64,000 nt of DNA from Albugo candida (taxonomy: Eukaryota > Oomycota > Peronosporomycetes > Albuginales): the NCBI GenBank assembly GCA_040437565.1, contig JBDOQK010000028.1, positions 337,795 through 401,794 on the forward strand, in the 5' to 3' direction. The notes beneath the pieces are model-generated. The model was given only the letters and a program-made list of their open reading frames with translations, was not told the origin of the DNA and made no database searches. Positions 46,858-59,514 of the stretch are shown here, in pieces. Both the position numbers and the translations under genes were made by a program. Numbering within the stretch: the first letter of the stretch is position 1; each line of letters opens with the position of its first letter.

Positions 46858-48933
46858 TCCCCCCGGAATTGACATCTCGTTGTCGCTTCTTGAAATCGGC
46901 GATGAGAACATTCCAATGAGAAATATGACGAATATCTTGTGCCGCTCCCATATAGCTTCGTGCTCGAGTAATCAATGCCACTTCACGAGCCATTCAGGTT
47001 TACGCTTAAATTGACGCTTCTGAAAATGCTGTTCTATGATGTGCATCGTGTCGCCACTGTCCTCTTCGAAATAGGTTGGGATGATTTCGAAATCGGACGA
47101 GTTTGAAATCGCGGTAGATTTCCCACATAGTGACTCAGCACATCAATATCGAAAGTAGAGTTCAATCGACTCATACTCCGAGGAAGCTTCAATTGCGCAA
47201 CATTCGAGTCGACCATTTTTACAATTTGAAATGGTCCAACTTTGCAAGAAGCTATTTTGGCGCGTTTTCCATCAATGCCTTGTGTCAAATGTTTCGCAGG
47301 TATGCAACGAGTATCCAACATGATCAAATCTCCAATTTTGTAAGTAATATCGGTGCGTTTTCTGTCGTAGCACTTCTTTTGACGATCCTGAGCTTGAAGT
47401 AAATGTTTCGTGGTTAGATCAATGATTTCTTGACGACGGCTTTGGAAATGTTTTGCACACTCAGCGATTGCACGTTGCACCTGAGTTGTGACGCAAGGAG
47501 TACTTAGCGAATTCAACGGATTGCGTTCTTTGCGACCAGTATCAATTCGAAAGGTGACATACCAGTTGATGCACTGACTAGCGTGGAATGAGTATATTTA
47601 ATTGTCCCTAAATAATCGGACCAATCACGTCCATGATACGAAATCATACAGCATAGAGAGTCTTCCAAAATCAGATTTTGACGGTCTGTTTGTCCGTCGG
47701 CTTGTGACCGATATGAAGTTGTCATATGCAGAAGAATTCCCATCAGCTTGGCAAGAGCGAATTAAAACTTCAAAACAAACTTGGAATCTCGATCGCTGAT
47801 AATAATCGATGGTAGAACATGATGATAAACGACACAATCAAAGAAATGACACGCTGTAATATGGGCATCATCATTGCGATTGCACGCTCTATATTTTGAC
47901 CGTTTGGACAGTTTGTCGACAACTGTCATGATAGCATCGAATCTGTTTGATTTTGGTAATCCCGTAATGAAATCCATAGAGATAACTGACCAGAATTTTT
48001 CCGGAATTGGGAACAGAATCATTTATCCATTCTTGCGAGCGTTCCTGTATTTCCAGCAAGGGCATGTTTCACAACTCCGTACGTAATATCGAACGTCTTG
48101 ATTAATTGTAGGCCAACGGTACCATTGAGCGATGCGTAAAAATGTTCGTTGAGCACCAGGATGTGCGGCAATGTTGGAGTAATGAAAGCATGCGATGATT
48201 GAAGTTAGCAGATAATTATCTTTTCTGTTCGGTACACACACACGCATCATCATTTGTGACTTGAATTAAAGCAAAATATATCCATTGGCAAATTCCTTGT
48301 AAACCGAATTGTACGAACCAAGCGAGCTCCAATTCTGAGATTCTTGTGTCACATTAACAGCCACGGATGAAGGCTCGGTTGCGCTTATAGAACGAGACGT
48401 ACTTGATTTTTCAAGTATATTGCCATTAGTAAGCTTCAAATCATCAACATTAAAGTCGCTGATAGAATCCTCCCTCTCGAGTATATGAAAGTGTGAGGAT
48501 GAACCTGCGCAATTATGAACATCGAACTGTTGATTAGACACGACACCGTTGGCAATTCGGAACCTTGACGTGATAAAGCATCGGCTACCACATTAAAATG
48601 ACCTTGAAAGTGATGCAGCTTGAATGTAAACTGCGAAAAGAATGTCAAATATCGAGCCAGCTTTGGCGAAACTTTCGGACGATGAAGAAACCATTGCATG
48701 CCGTGGTGTCTGTGTAGATGTCAGCTTCACGACCATAAAGATAATGACGCCACTTTTCCAATGCAAGCTTGATTGCAAAAAGTTCCTTTTCATGTGTCGG
48801 CCAATTAAGATCATGAATCCTCCATCTTCTTGGAAAAGAATGCAATGGGATGATAGCAACCAGAATGAAGCTAAGAAAGAGCACCACCAATACGATATCC
48901 AGAGGGGTCCGTTGTCACAATGAAACTATATTA

Positions 48934-49032
48934 GGCTGAAAGCACCGTATCCCGTCTGCTTTGCGTAGTTAAGCAGCCTCAAGCTCGGGTAGTACTCGGG
49001 TGGGTGACCACCGGGGAAGTCCGAGTGCTGTC
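48934..49032 (+). rRNA. 5S rRNA fragment inside a retrotransposon
   Basis: The plus strand carries GAAAGCACCG, a TCCCGTC core, GTAGTTAAGCAG (A-box region), CTCGGGTAGTACTCGGGTGG and GTGACCACCGGGGAAGT (C-box region), ending CCGAGTGCTGT. This is about 100 of the usual 120 bases of eukaryotic 5S rRNA. The first 20 or so bases are absent or too changed to see. All internal promoter boxes are present. It lies in the opposite orientation to the surrounding gypsy coding sequence, between RT and RNase H. It is probably a pseudogene or a 5S-derived SINE head rather than a working gene. Confidence 0.85.
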
Positions 49033-51739
49033 AACTCATTTTGACTTCAACGTCCTGAAGAGCGGCCTTGAGTTGCTCAAACGCATGAGTCTGGACATCC
49101 TTCCATTCCCAAACATGTTTGTTCTTGACTAGAGGGCCAAGTGGTAACGCTAGAGTTGCGTAGTCACGAATGAACCGACGATAGTAACCAGCCACACCAA
49201 AAAATTAATAGTTGTTTCTGATTTGTAAGAGTCGGCCATGTCGCAATAGCTTCTGTCTTTCGAGTATTCACTCTAGTTCCTGAGCCGAAATGGTATGACC
49301 AAAAAAATTCACTTCTGACTGGCCAAAACGACATTTGGACTGATGGCAGACTAACTTCTCACGCCGAAGAATTCCAAACAGAATTCGAAGAAGGTCAACA
49401 TGTTCTTCCAGACTAGGGGGAACACAAAAACGTCATCTATATAGACAACAGTGAATTTGTATCTCGCAAAAAGTACTCGCATAAGACGAGACCAAAAATC
49501 AGGAATACCAGACAGTCCCATAGGAGCCACACACGACTGATAAGTTCTCGCATGTGTGCGAAAGGCGGTATAGTTGCGGCTTTTGAATGCGATCCGCGTT
49601 TGATGATAGCCTTCGGCCAGATCTAGAACTGAAAAGATGACACAACCACACATCTGATAAGAAAGTTCGTCGATGGGAGGAAGTGGTATCTTCGGAATAA
49701 TCGTCTAAAAATTGACCTACCGGTAATCAATAAACCATCGAAGAGGTAGATGCGCATTGTCAGAGCGTACCCATTCGGATCGTGATATGTTTTGCTAAGT
49801 AATAGGATCCTTTTTAGATATATCATATATATTCGAAACCCGTGGAGAGTCTGAAACTTCGATTCAACCTTTCCTGAGCTTTTCCGCAACAAACATGTCA
49901 AGTGCATCTTGTTGACCTTGGATAGGCGAAACGGGGCACAGTTGCTAGGTATAGAATCTGGTCTGATATAAAGATCAAAGCCAACACGACGTTCAGGTGG
50001 AAGTTCATCAGGAAGTGTCTCTGGAAAGACATATTTATACTACTTCAAGAGCGTAGTAATTGATCGAGGTACCGTATCACCCTCCGTCATCAAAGCGCAG
50101 ACCTTTACGCGATAGACTTCATCGTATTCCCGATTCTTGACTTTGCGTTCAAATTTCACTGCAGCAATTTCCACATCAGTTTCACTACTTGTACCCGTAC
50201 TAGTTTGTGTCGAAGGCAACCGCTGATGCGGAAATGAAATTACATGCAAACGCCAATCAAGCTGCGGTTGGCACTTGATAAACTACGGTTTGCCCAAGGT
50301 GACATCATGAGAAGAGCCCAACGGCCATTCCATGATTTGCAAATTGCGAAATTTAAAGCGATCAAATATGATAGTTGCAACACCCTTTTTGATGGAGCGA
50401 GTTTTTGTAGAAGTTTCATCAAATCTTGTAACTTGGGAACCACCAGAGTGTGGCATTTTTTTCACCAAGCCGGGACGGACGACATTACAGGTTGCACCGC
50501 TATCAAACATAATAGTGACAGGTGTTCCATCACAAGTTCCTTGTTTACGAATAAGTTCGTTCTCTGGATGCACCGGATCCTTCTATCTCGACAATATCCA
50601 CTTCGTTCCCGAAACTTGTAATAGAAGGTAACGAGTACGTCGCTCTTGGAGACGTGGGAGCATTGAAGCTTACAGATGATTGTTCATGTCGAGTACCGTA
50701 AGATTGCTTCTTTTCATTCTTGAGCTTGTAACATTGCTCGATAACATGACCGGTTTCTTACAGTAGCAGCATTTCTCGACGAAGAAGTTGATGGTGAGGA
50801 GCGACGATGTTTTGGGTATCCTGAATCGATCTTCACTAGTTCTGGTATATTCTCCTGCGTGACCGGTGATGCAGATGGTGATGATGATAATGCTGATTAG
50901 AATTTGCACGTGATCGTTCCTGCGTGTATACTGGTGGACGGTAATTCGTCCCCCGGACACGATGAGATCGATCTTACTCCAACGCAATCTTCATGGCCTG
51001 TGAAGCCGTAGCACACCAGCGATATTGAACTTGTTCACGTATGGGACTTACTCGTCCTCGTGTAAAGTAAGTAATCCTATCCAAGTCGCTCATGTCCGTA
51101 ACTTGCATTATAGCGTCACGGAAACGGAAAACGGGAAATATAGATTTCGAAGTTCGGATTGCTCTTCTGTTTGAGTGCGTATAATTGATCACGCAAGCAT
51201 TCTTGCAGATCGGGGATACAAATTTATCATTTACTTGAACGATGAGGTCTTGCATGTCTTCGATAAATGGCTTCTTCAATTTGCACCAAGCTGCGGAATT
51301 TCCATTGAAATTGGCGGTCGTGATTGCAAAAATTCGAGCACTTTGATTGACATCGCGCCAGTCGATATTCTTTGCTTCGAAGTACTGAGCCAGTTGATCA
51401 AAGTACAGATTGATGGATTCGCCCATTTTACCATCAAATTGAGGTAAGCTGATCCCTTCACTTTTATTTCACGCTTGGTCATAGCTTCAAGGAATTGCTG
51501 CTGTTATTCGACCAATTCGATCAATGTTTTCGTGGTGTCGTCGGGGGACCATCCTTGGGAGTTCAATGACGTCATGATAACCCAAAAACAAAAAAAAGTC
51601 CGACCAAATAGAGCCAGAGCAAACGACAAACACTCGTCGAGCGGCTTTCCCAATGTCGTGACGCTAAACAGCGCGTAAGAAAAACTCCTTCCGGACGACC
51701 AACTACCAATGAGTTATGGGACCAGCAGCTGCTACCAGT

Positions 51740-51910
51740 TGTAACGCCGGCAGGATGAAGCACACGAAAATAATTGTTGGCGGAGCTGTATTTGATAAAA
51801 ATGGAAAGTGAGATTTTTCATTAAAGAATTCTGGTTGACCCATCTGATTGGTTAATCCAGTTCTCCAGCTATATAGAACTATGCATGCATGTACAATAGA
51901 GGTTGTTACA
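51740..51910 (-). repeat. Right LTR of the Ty3/gypsy element
   Basis: 171 bases from TGTAACGCCGG to GGTTGTTACA. It is the 5' LTR in the element's own orientation and is followed by the target duplication GGCTG at 51911-51915. Confidence 0.9.
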
Positions 51911-51999
51911 GGCTGTTATTGATGTCACTTTAGTATGGTGTATACAGAACGATTGCGTATGAGAAAAGGAGTTGAAAAGATATTGGAGAGGTTGAAAGG

Positions 52000-52275
52000 T
52001 TGCTAGTTTACAATATGATAATCAGTATCAAATTTTCCTCTTGTGGTTAATCCGATTCCTTGTCTGCCAATAGGCAACATCATCACTTGAGTGACGAATC
52101 TGTTTCGAACAGATTCGTAACAAGAGGAAACTACGCGTCCGAACAGTCTCGCGACGCGAGGAAGTTTTCCAGGCTTTTTATTGTCTATTAGGGGATATAC
52201 AAAGGGGGTGTACATATAGCAGTGGCCATGTTTTATATATTTTAATAGCCACCCCTCCCCTAAAATCAAATATGA
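52000..52275 (-). repeat. LTR-like repeat, minus strand
   Basis: On the minus strand: a purine tract TAGGGGAGGGG, TATATAAAAC (TATA-like), CCACTGCTATATGTACACCCCC, AATAAAAAGCCTGG (polyadenylation-like) and TTCCTCGCGTCGC. The middle matches the plus-strand copy at 45380-45570. It may be the second half of an LTR whose first part is at 53125-53190. Confidence 0.6.
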
Positions 52276-52536
52276 GTCTATTATACCTTGTGATGTTTTG
52301 GTTCGTTTGTGTGTTGAGTTCGGCGTTACAGTTTTGGTAAAGGGAGATGCGTTGACAAAAATTCCGATAGACGTATAATCAAATTAATAAAATGCTATGA
52401 CTGCTGAATCTTTTCGATCGTTGATTTACTGAATTGTTTGAAAGGGTGTAATGAATGGGGAAGTTTATCACAAAAATGAGAGTGACGGATAAAATTCTCT
52501 ATAGCCTGTACACTCCTAATTCCCACCTGCTCATAC

Positions 52537-52869
52537 CTAGTTACTCATTTTCATTTTAAAGCTCCCAGCTGGACCAACATTTCCGCGCGGAATTCTAGGA
52601 CAAGCGGGACATCGTCGGCGGAATCGCTGTGATTTCAGTAGCCTGAAGATAACCTGGTAAGAAGAAATCATACACGTATCGCTGTGGCTTACCTCAACGC
52701 CCATTTCTTGCACTTTTGCATTTCTTTTTCTATTGGTAATTGTCATGTCAGTTAGACAGTATCGAAGGGATCTTAATTCAAACCCGCATGCATGATGCTG
52801 TTGACTTACAACATCGCGCACTATAAAACAGCACGGTCGTTCAATGACGCCATAGCGAGGGACAGTCAC
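52537..52869 (-). CDS. Hypothetical ORF, 110 aa
   Basis: An open frame with basic residues and a Cys-x2-Cys-like RCPACPRIP near the C-terminus. There is no second metal-binding pair and no known family. It lies between two LTR-like pieces, so it could belong to an inserted element. Weak support as a gene. Confidence 0.2.
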   Translation of the reverse strand: MTVPRYGVIERPCCFIVRDVVSQQHHACGFELRSLRYCLTDMTITNRKRNAKVQEMGVEVSHSDTCMISSYQVIFRLLKSQRFRRRCPACPRIPRGNVGPAGSFKMKMSN

Positions 52870-53024
52870 CCGTGGTTGAACTATTTCAATGTCGCGTGAA
52901 CCACAAATCGACCATATTCCAATAGAAAGACATTAAGTGGGAGAAGAGGCCGTGGTCATGTAGCCCATATGTGCTATATAGGGTAAGGGGTTTTACGATG
53001 TCCCGCGCAATATTATGTAATCTA

Positions 53025-53124
53025 NNNNNNNNNNNNNNNNNNNNNNNNNNNNNNNNNNNNNNNNNNNNNNNNNNNNNNNNNNNNNNNNNNNNNNNNNNNN
53101 NNNNNNNNNNNNNNNNNNNNNNNN
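53025..53124. other. Assembly gap, 100 N
   Basis: Placeholder next to a run of G. No duplicated flanks were seen. It interrupts an LTR-like piece. Confidence 0.9.
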
Positions 53125-53190
53125 GGGGGGGGGGTGGTGGTGGTTGGGTATCCGGATAGCAGCTCCCATAATTTAATATATCTATCAACT
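53125..53190 (-). repeat. Start of an LTR, minus strand, cut by a gap
   Basis: Minus-strand AATTATGGGAGCTGCTATCCGG matches the start of the LTR-like repeat at 45380-45570. It lies just downstream, in minus-strand terms, of copia remnant B and is probably the beginning of its 3' LTR. Confidence 0.5.
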
Positions 53191-53423
53191 GTAGAAAAAT
53201 TTGAGAAGATATTTTCGAGGTACGATTTCGATGTGTGCGCGCTATCAATTAGAAACCGCACAAAAGATTGCACATAAAGCCTTGTTGTTTGGTGGGTATA
53301 TTGGGCCTCCTGAGCAACTTTCTTATGTTTTTTTCTCTCCGATCTTACACTTGCTACGACTTTTCACGAGATTTTCAACTCACCGTCTCCGTATTAAGTA
53401 GATGCGATTTTCAACTAGCCCTA

Positions 53424-55760
53424 CTACAACGTTAGTCCATCACTTTGGATAGGTGCAATTTGGTCATACCGATCATTGAACTCAATCTTTCGAGTCTTCC
53501 ACTGGCTAAATGTACTGCTCATCATATCAGATGGATCGAAATCAGTCTTGACTTGACAATACTCCACATTCCTTTTGCCACTTGGTCTCGAATGTAATGA
53601 TAGCGAAGTTAAATGTGTCATGCTTTACAGCTGTATGTAGGGTTCGTTGCCATAACATGGCCCGCTTCATTGTCAACCCCGTATGGAAAAGAGGCTTGAG
53701 GTGTGAGAAAGCTTGCAATAAAAAATTTTGAAGCCGCTTTCCTTCCATTTGAGCTTTGCATGCCGCGACATAGTTAACCTCTTCAGTTGACTGGGCAACA
53801 ATGCTCTGGCGTCTGCAAGCCCATGATATTGCACCTCCACAAGGCATTGCACGAAACCGGTAACTCTTTTCGTACTTCGGGGTCATTTCCCCAGTCAGAG
53901 TCGAAGTACCTGCTGACAGTCAAAACTGACTCTTGAACTTCTGCCATGTTTCGAGAGTATATAATTCCTTGTATCTTCGTGTCAATCAGGTATCTAAGAG
54001 CTCTTTTGTAGAGCCGATAATCTGCCGCGTAGGATTTTGCACGTAGCGACTCAGTTGTCCAACGGGATATGCGGGGTCAGGTCTGGTATACGTTGCGAGG
54101 TACATCAACGACCCGAAGAGACATCGGTATAGAATAGTCTTTCCATCTAAGGATATTTCCCCCCTTTCTTTCATATCTGTGTCCACCACAGTCAAATGTG
54201 TCTTGGTCTACATCGGAATTCTACTTGGGTGGTCATCACCAAAATTAAAGCGCTCAATAAGTTCCTAGCAATATTTTGTCTGGGTGGATCCTGGGAGATT
54301 GTTTATCTGTTCCACCTGCACACCCAAGTACGTGTTTAATAGACCTTGGTCTTTCAACCCATGAAACTTGTCCAGAAGATCAAGTATTTTGATCTTGAAG
54401 TCAAGAGTTTTGGTTGCGCATAAATGTCGTCCACATAGAGAAGTAAAATAGGAAATTAGCCATTATGATCGTAGAAGTAGAGACACGATTCTGTCTCAAA
54501 TTGCATAGATCCATAGTCAATAAACAGCGATGCACTTCGGTGTTCCACTGGGTAGTTGATGTAGAACAAACCCGAGTAGCACTCCCTTCCAAATTGACGT
54601 AATCCAGAAAGTGATTTGTCAATGATGTAAATCATATCTTCTCTTGTGCAAGGATATCCCTAAACTTTCTTCCAGGAATTGGCCGATGTTCATAGAGGCA
54701 TTGAGGTAGGCGATATTGATGTCAGTATGATAGATTTTGAGATCCTGTACACACCGCAATAAACATCCTGAACGTGGCCATGCGTACCACAGGGGAGAAA
54801 GTACCCTTAAAATGTATACGAGGCCTCTGCTTGGTATTCCTCGCCACAACTCATGCCTTCAACCTCACCAAGTAGCCTAAGTGATCTGTCTTCAGGATCG
54901 AAGACCCATATCAATCTGATTGTTTGTTTCCCACTTAAGATATCCGAAAGCGACTAATCTCTCTTAGCACTTTTTGGCTTTGAAGAAGCCATATTGGTAC
55001 CCATTGCATTGCGCCACAATTTTGCGTGTTTTTCTATCGCATACCTTGGTGATATTCTTTAGGGATTTGATGTCCTTTTCGTGCAATTTGTGCCGCCCAC
55101 GACGATGCATGTTTGATGTTTTGAATGTTGAATACGATTTGTAATGCTCTAACCCTATAAGTTCATTTGGTGCTCCATTTTTAAACGGCAGTGAATGCCG
55201 CAACCTAGCAGCTCTCAGTAGGTTCGAATTTATTGTGGCGCGCTTTCTTTTGTGCATTCGGCAAAATTCGACCCCGCTTGAGCGTCGATGTTCGATTGAT
55301 TGATTGGAGGGGATTTCTATTTGTTGGAAGGACTTGATGATGTGCTTTAGGTTTCTAGTCGCACTTGGTACTTAGTCTAAGCGATTGCTTAGGATTTCAA
55401 TTTTTTGAAGATAAAATCTCAGATTTCGGCAATTTTCCTGAAACGCGACCATCTTCGATCACCTGCCAACGCTGTTTGCTACTTGGTAACGGTCCGTTGC
55501 AAGTTTCCGTTCGTTCTTTGAGTTGATAAAGTAGTCGTATTTGTGCTCATTGTCACGCGACTTATCTACGATTTTGTCCACTGTAGCCATATCGGTGACG
55601 TGACCGGCTGACTAGGCATCCCAATCTTCGAGATCACTACTATTGTCAAAAACGTTTTTGGCCTCTTCATTCCAATCTGAGCTTGAATCAGCTTGGGTAT
55701 CCTGTTCAGCCTGTTCATCATTTGCAGGAAGAGCGGCCGCATCTCCACGAAATTTCACCT
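53424..55760 (-). mobile_element. Ty1/copia remnant B (fossil)
   Basis: On the minus strand: an integrase or linker part (about 55750-54960), reverse transcriptase pieces (about 54850-54400, including TDINIAYLNASM), a piece with LFGSLMYLATYTRPD (about 54110-54050) and RNase H with GGAISWACRRQSIVAQSTEEVNYVAA (about 53830-53770), the usual copia form. No gag or 5' LTR was recognised. It is broken in many places and looks old. Confidence 0.8.
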
Positions 55761-55859
55761 TTAGCTTTCCTGCGTATAGTTGAAGTTACTGGTAACAATT
55801 ACGGCACTGATGCTTAGTTTGTCTTCGCAAACGAGTTTCTAAACTCAATATGTATTTTT

Positions 55860-56403
55860 TTTTGACAATTTGCTGTCATCAAGAGCTTACCAACCATCAG
55901 TATGATGCTAATACGGCGTTTCGTCATGATCACCTGAAAGAAGATGTGTTCATCTGTTCACCTCAGAATGTTGAAGGTAAGCCAAAATAAATTTTCAAGC
56001 TCAATCGAAATCTTAATGGACTATTCTCTCAGATGGGGTTTACGAAGTGTCAATCAGACTCATGTACGTTTGCGCGTAAAGATTTCAAGTCATGAGTTTA
56101 TATCACATTGTATGTCGATGATATAATGATAGGAGCCAAAAATAGCGACTCGATCAAGGAAGTTGCAAACAAATTCTCGAAGTCACTTCAGTCTGAAGAT
56201 TCTAGAAAAGGTGCAATTTATTCGTTTAGTATTGAAGTGGAAGATAAACAAGAGTTGCGGCAGTTAAACTCCAGTCAAGGAGCCTGAATTCAGAGAATGG
56301 TAGAGAACTCAACCAATTCAACGCGAACTCAGTGTATACTTCAAATGTTACGACCGTTTGGATGGAGCGTGTGTCAAAGGAAGAAAATACATCAACGTTA
56401 AGA
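55860..56403 (+). mobile_element. Ty1/copia remnant C, left part (fossil)
   Basis: Plus-strand RT-like sequence, including an LYVDDMI-type catalytic region near 56100-56130. The element stops where copia D begins at 56404. A matching RNase H region on the same strand continues at 62481, so the two parts probably belonged to one element split by the insertion. Confidence 0.65.
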
Positions 56404-56597
56404 TGACTAGTTCACTATTTGCTAATCTAAAGCTTATTCCAAATTTTCATGAAGTAACGTTGCCAGCATTACTTACATTAGTTACATGACTCACATTTGT
56501 AATTTTTGTGAGCCATCATCTAAAACTTCCCTGAATGTTCTCAGAGAATTCTCTGAATTTGGTGCGTCTACATGAGCGAGGATTGTTTTGTGCAACA
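56404..56597 (-). repeat. Left LTR of copia element D
   Basis: Starts TGACTAGTTCACTATTTGC and ends TTGTGCAACA. A purine-rich tract lies against its inner edge on the minus strand. It matches 62276-62458 at roughly four bases in five, so the element is old. Confidence 0.75.
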
Positions 56598-58064
56598 CTC
56601 CCCCTCGACTTGAAATCTAATAAGAGTTTGAAATTTCTTTGTCGCTATCGGTTTTGTCGAACAGTCTGCCAGTTGGTGCTTCGTTGGAGTGTATATTAGA
56701 TTTATGTCTCCAAACTACACATGTTCTCGTATAAAGTGATGCCAAACGTGACGTGTTTTGCACGACTGTGATATCTATCGTTTTGTGCCATAGCTATTGC
56801 AATTTGATTATCAACGTAGATTTTAATTCCATTCTGTACTGGATAGCCCGTTTCCGTTTATAGTGATTTTAACCAATGTACTTCTTGAATATACATTGAT
56901 ATTGCCATGTTATCTGCTTCAGCTGTGCTTAGCGAGACGTTATCTTGTGGTCTATATTTGAATACGACTGGCATAGTGTTTACAAAAACTATTATACCAG
57001 AAGTTGAACGTCGATCATCGCTATTGCTCGCCCAATCAGAATCGCTGTATGATGATTTTTCTAGAGTCGACGTTTCGCTTGTACAAAAAAGTCCGGAATC
57101 TGAAGTCGTCTCTAAGTAACGTAAGGCCCAAATTCCTGCAACCCAATGTTCTGAGCTTGTATTCTCCAAAATTCGACTGAGTTGGCAAACTGCGAATGCT
57201 TCATCTGACCTAGTACTCATCGCCACATATAAAAATGATTCGATAAGTGAGCAATATGGTCGCTTTTGCATTTCTTGATCTTTTTCATTGCAATCTCAGT
57301 ACAATAACGCTCGCATTGTATGCAGGAGATGATGTGTTTTGATTTGATTTTTCTATCATTTTTCTTTGTGCAAGCGTGCTGCGATAAAATTGAAGTTTTT
57401 TTCAGGATAGTTCCATTCCAAGAATATATTGTGCTGCACCCAAATCTTTTAGTTTGAAAAAGTTTTGAAAAACTATGCTGAATCATTAGAATTATTTTCT
57501 CAATTTGGCTACAATCAGCATATCATCCACATAAAGTGCAAATGGAAAATTTTCTGTCTGGTGTTTCCAAGCAAAGATGAAAGCGTCGGAAAGACATTTT
57601 CTGAACTTGAGCTGATCGAGAAATAATGTACCATATCGAGGATGCCTGCAAGAAACCATGGAGACTTTGTTTCACTCTGAATACCTTTCCAGACTCCGTT
57701 TTGTAACCTTGAGGAGGCCACATGTATATTTCTTCGTCTAGGTGTCGATTCAGGAAATCTGCGTCGAGACATCGTACTTATTTATTTCGTACCCGAGCTG
57801 GCAGCATAACGCTAAAAAGACTCGAATCGAGTTCGTACTGACAGCAGTGATTAACTTTCCTATCTGGAATCTGACGAAAACCTTGTGCAACAAGCGATCT
57901 TTGTACCGGTGAATCTTTCCATGCATATCACGCTTGATTGTAAAGATTGCTCTACAACCGATAACTCTTCCATGTGAGGGTGCATTCGTCAATTACCATG
58001 TAACGTTCGATTCCGAAGGATACAGCTCAGACTCAGGATATTTCTTTCAATACTTGCTGTCATG

Positions 58065-58634
58065 GCTTTTGATAGATTCGGAATACTTCTATGGGTTCCT
58101 ATTTGCGATACATGCGTTCTCTATGCTAATTCGAAGTCGTTTTATCTGCGACGGTCTTCATCAAGTGTTTCCTTTTTTTATTAGTTCAGCTCCTTACGGA
58201 ACTGTTTCATCGAAAGTTGCAGAAGGGGGTAAAGCTCTGTCTCCGCGGGAGGTTGATTATCCACTAGTGCCGAATAGATAATGCTCACTATTTGAATNNN
58301 NNNNNNNNNNNNNNNNNNNNNNNNNNNNNNNNNNNNNNNNNNNNNNNNNNNNNNNNNNNNNNNNNNNNNNNNNNNNNNNNNNNNNNNNNNNNNNNNNTCA
58401 TGGCTTTTGATAGATTCGGAATACTTCTATGGGTTCCTATTTGCGATACATGCGTTCTCTATGCTAATTCGAAGTCGTTTTATCTGCGACGGTCTTCATC
58501 AAGTGTTTCCTTTTTTTATTAGTTCAGCTCCTTACGGAACTGTTTCATCGAAAGTTGCAGAAGGGGGTGAAGCTCTGTCTCCGCGGGAGGTTGATTATCC
58601 ACTAGTGCCGAATAGATAATGCTCACTATTTGAA
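58065..58634. repeat. Duplicated flanks around assembly gap 58298-58397
   Basis: About 233 bases (58065-58297) recur at 58398-58634 with a single difference seen by eye. Probably an unmerged contig overlap. Confidence 0.9.
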
Positions 58635-59514
58635 TCAAATCTCCGCTTGGCACAATCCCACGAGTATGTTGTGATATTGGCAGATCTTCATTTTAAGCAT
58701 GCGGACTTTCATTGTCACGAAAGTCTACAATCTACATCCGACTGTCATCACATATAGTCATTGAGTGTTTATTTGCTCTTTCTGTGTTTCCGTCATCTTC
58801 ATCGATCTCCATCAAAACATCTTCGACAGCACGAACATGATCTGCTGGAAACTAACCTGGACCTTCATCATCCAAAATATTATCCGTCTCCATGTCATGA
58901 TTATTTGCATGGTCTTGTATGTTATTATCGGACACTTTAGCGTGTGTAACCTGAATCGATTCCGGTAGTTGTACTGTTCTTAAAATCTCGACTTTTCCAT
59001 AACCCTTGTAAACGTGACAACTTTCGAAATGTTCGCGTATCCTAAAAAACGCAAGCAAAATTTTTTTTTATTAAGTATACTTCTCTTTGCTTCATCATTA
59101 TAGGTATGTCCATTAGCACCGAACCGAGCACTCGAAAAGGACCGTGTTGTTGTTTTAGTTGGTAAAATGGAAAGTGAATATATCAGGGTCCTTGTTACTA
59201 TTCTAAGCCCTAGCCTTTACGCATTGTCTTATAAGCTCCGCTGTATGAATCTTGATTGTTGGAATATGATGCACTGTCTTTACATTGTTTCTTGACTTCG
59301 CATATCAGCATCCGATTGGCGTAATCCTTCTGCAATATGCTGATTGGCTGATTCCATTGCGACACACCGATATCTGGCTTGATGCCAGAAGATACTTCCG
59401 TTGGTGTTATGGCTGCTCGTACGAAATTTGGTAATCGATTCGTAATATAAGCAGCAGGATTGACTGCTTCCGCCCACCATAACTTTACAACACATTCGTG
59501 CTCTAACATGGTCC

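Larger units (their letters stand above)
46630..51910 (-). mobile_element. Ty3/gypsy LTR retrotransposon (fossil)
   Basis: Bounded by LTRs and a 5-base target duplication (GGCTG). On the minus strand the order is 5' LTR, a possible primer-binding site TGGTAGCAG near 51730, gag (about 51430-50680), aspartic protease with MFDSGATCN (about 50500), reverse transcriptase (about 49910-49350), RNase H (about 48890-48440), integrase (about 48250-47510), a C-terminal tail (to about 47030) and the 3' LTR. Integrase after RNase H identifies Ty3/gypsy. The frames are broken, roughly ten or more times, so it is inactive. LTRs are about nine-tenths alike, so it is moderately old. A 5S rRNA fragment sits between the RT and RNase H regions. 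Confidence 0.92.
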
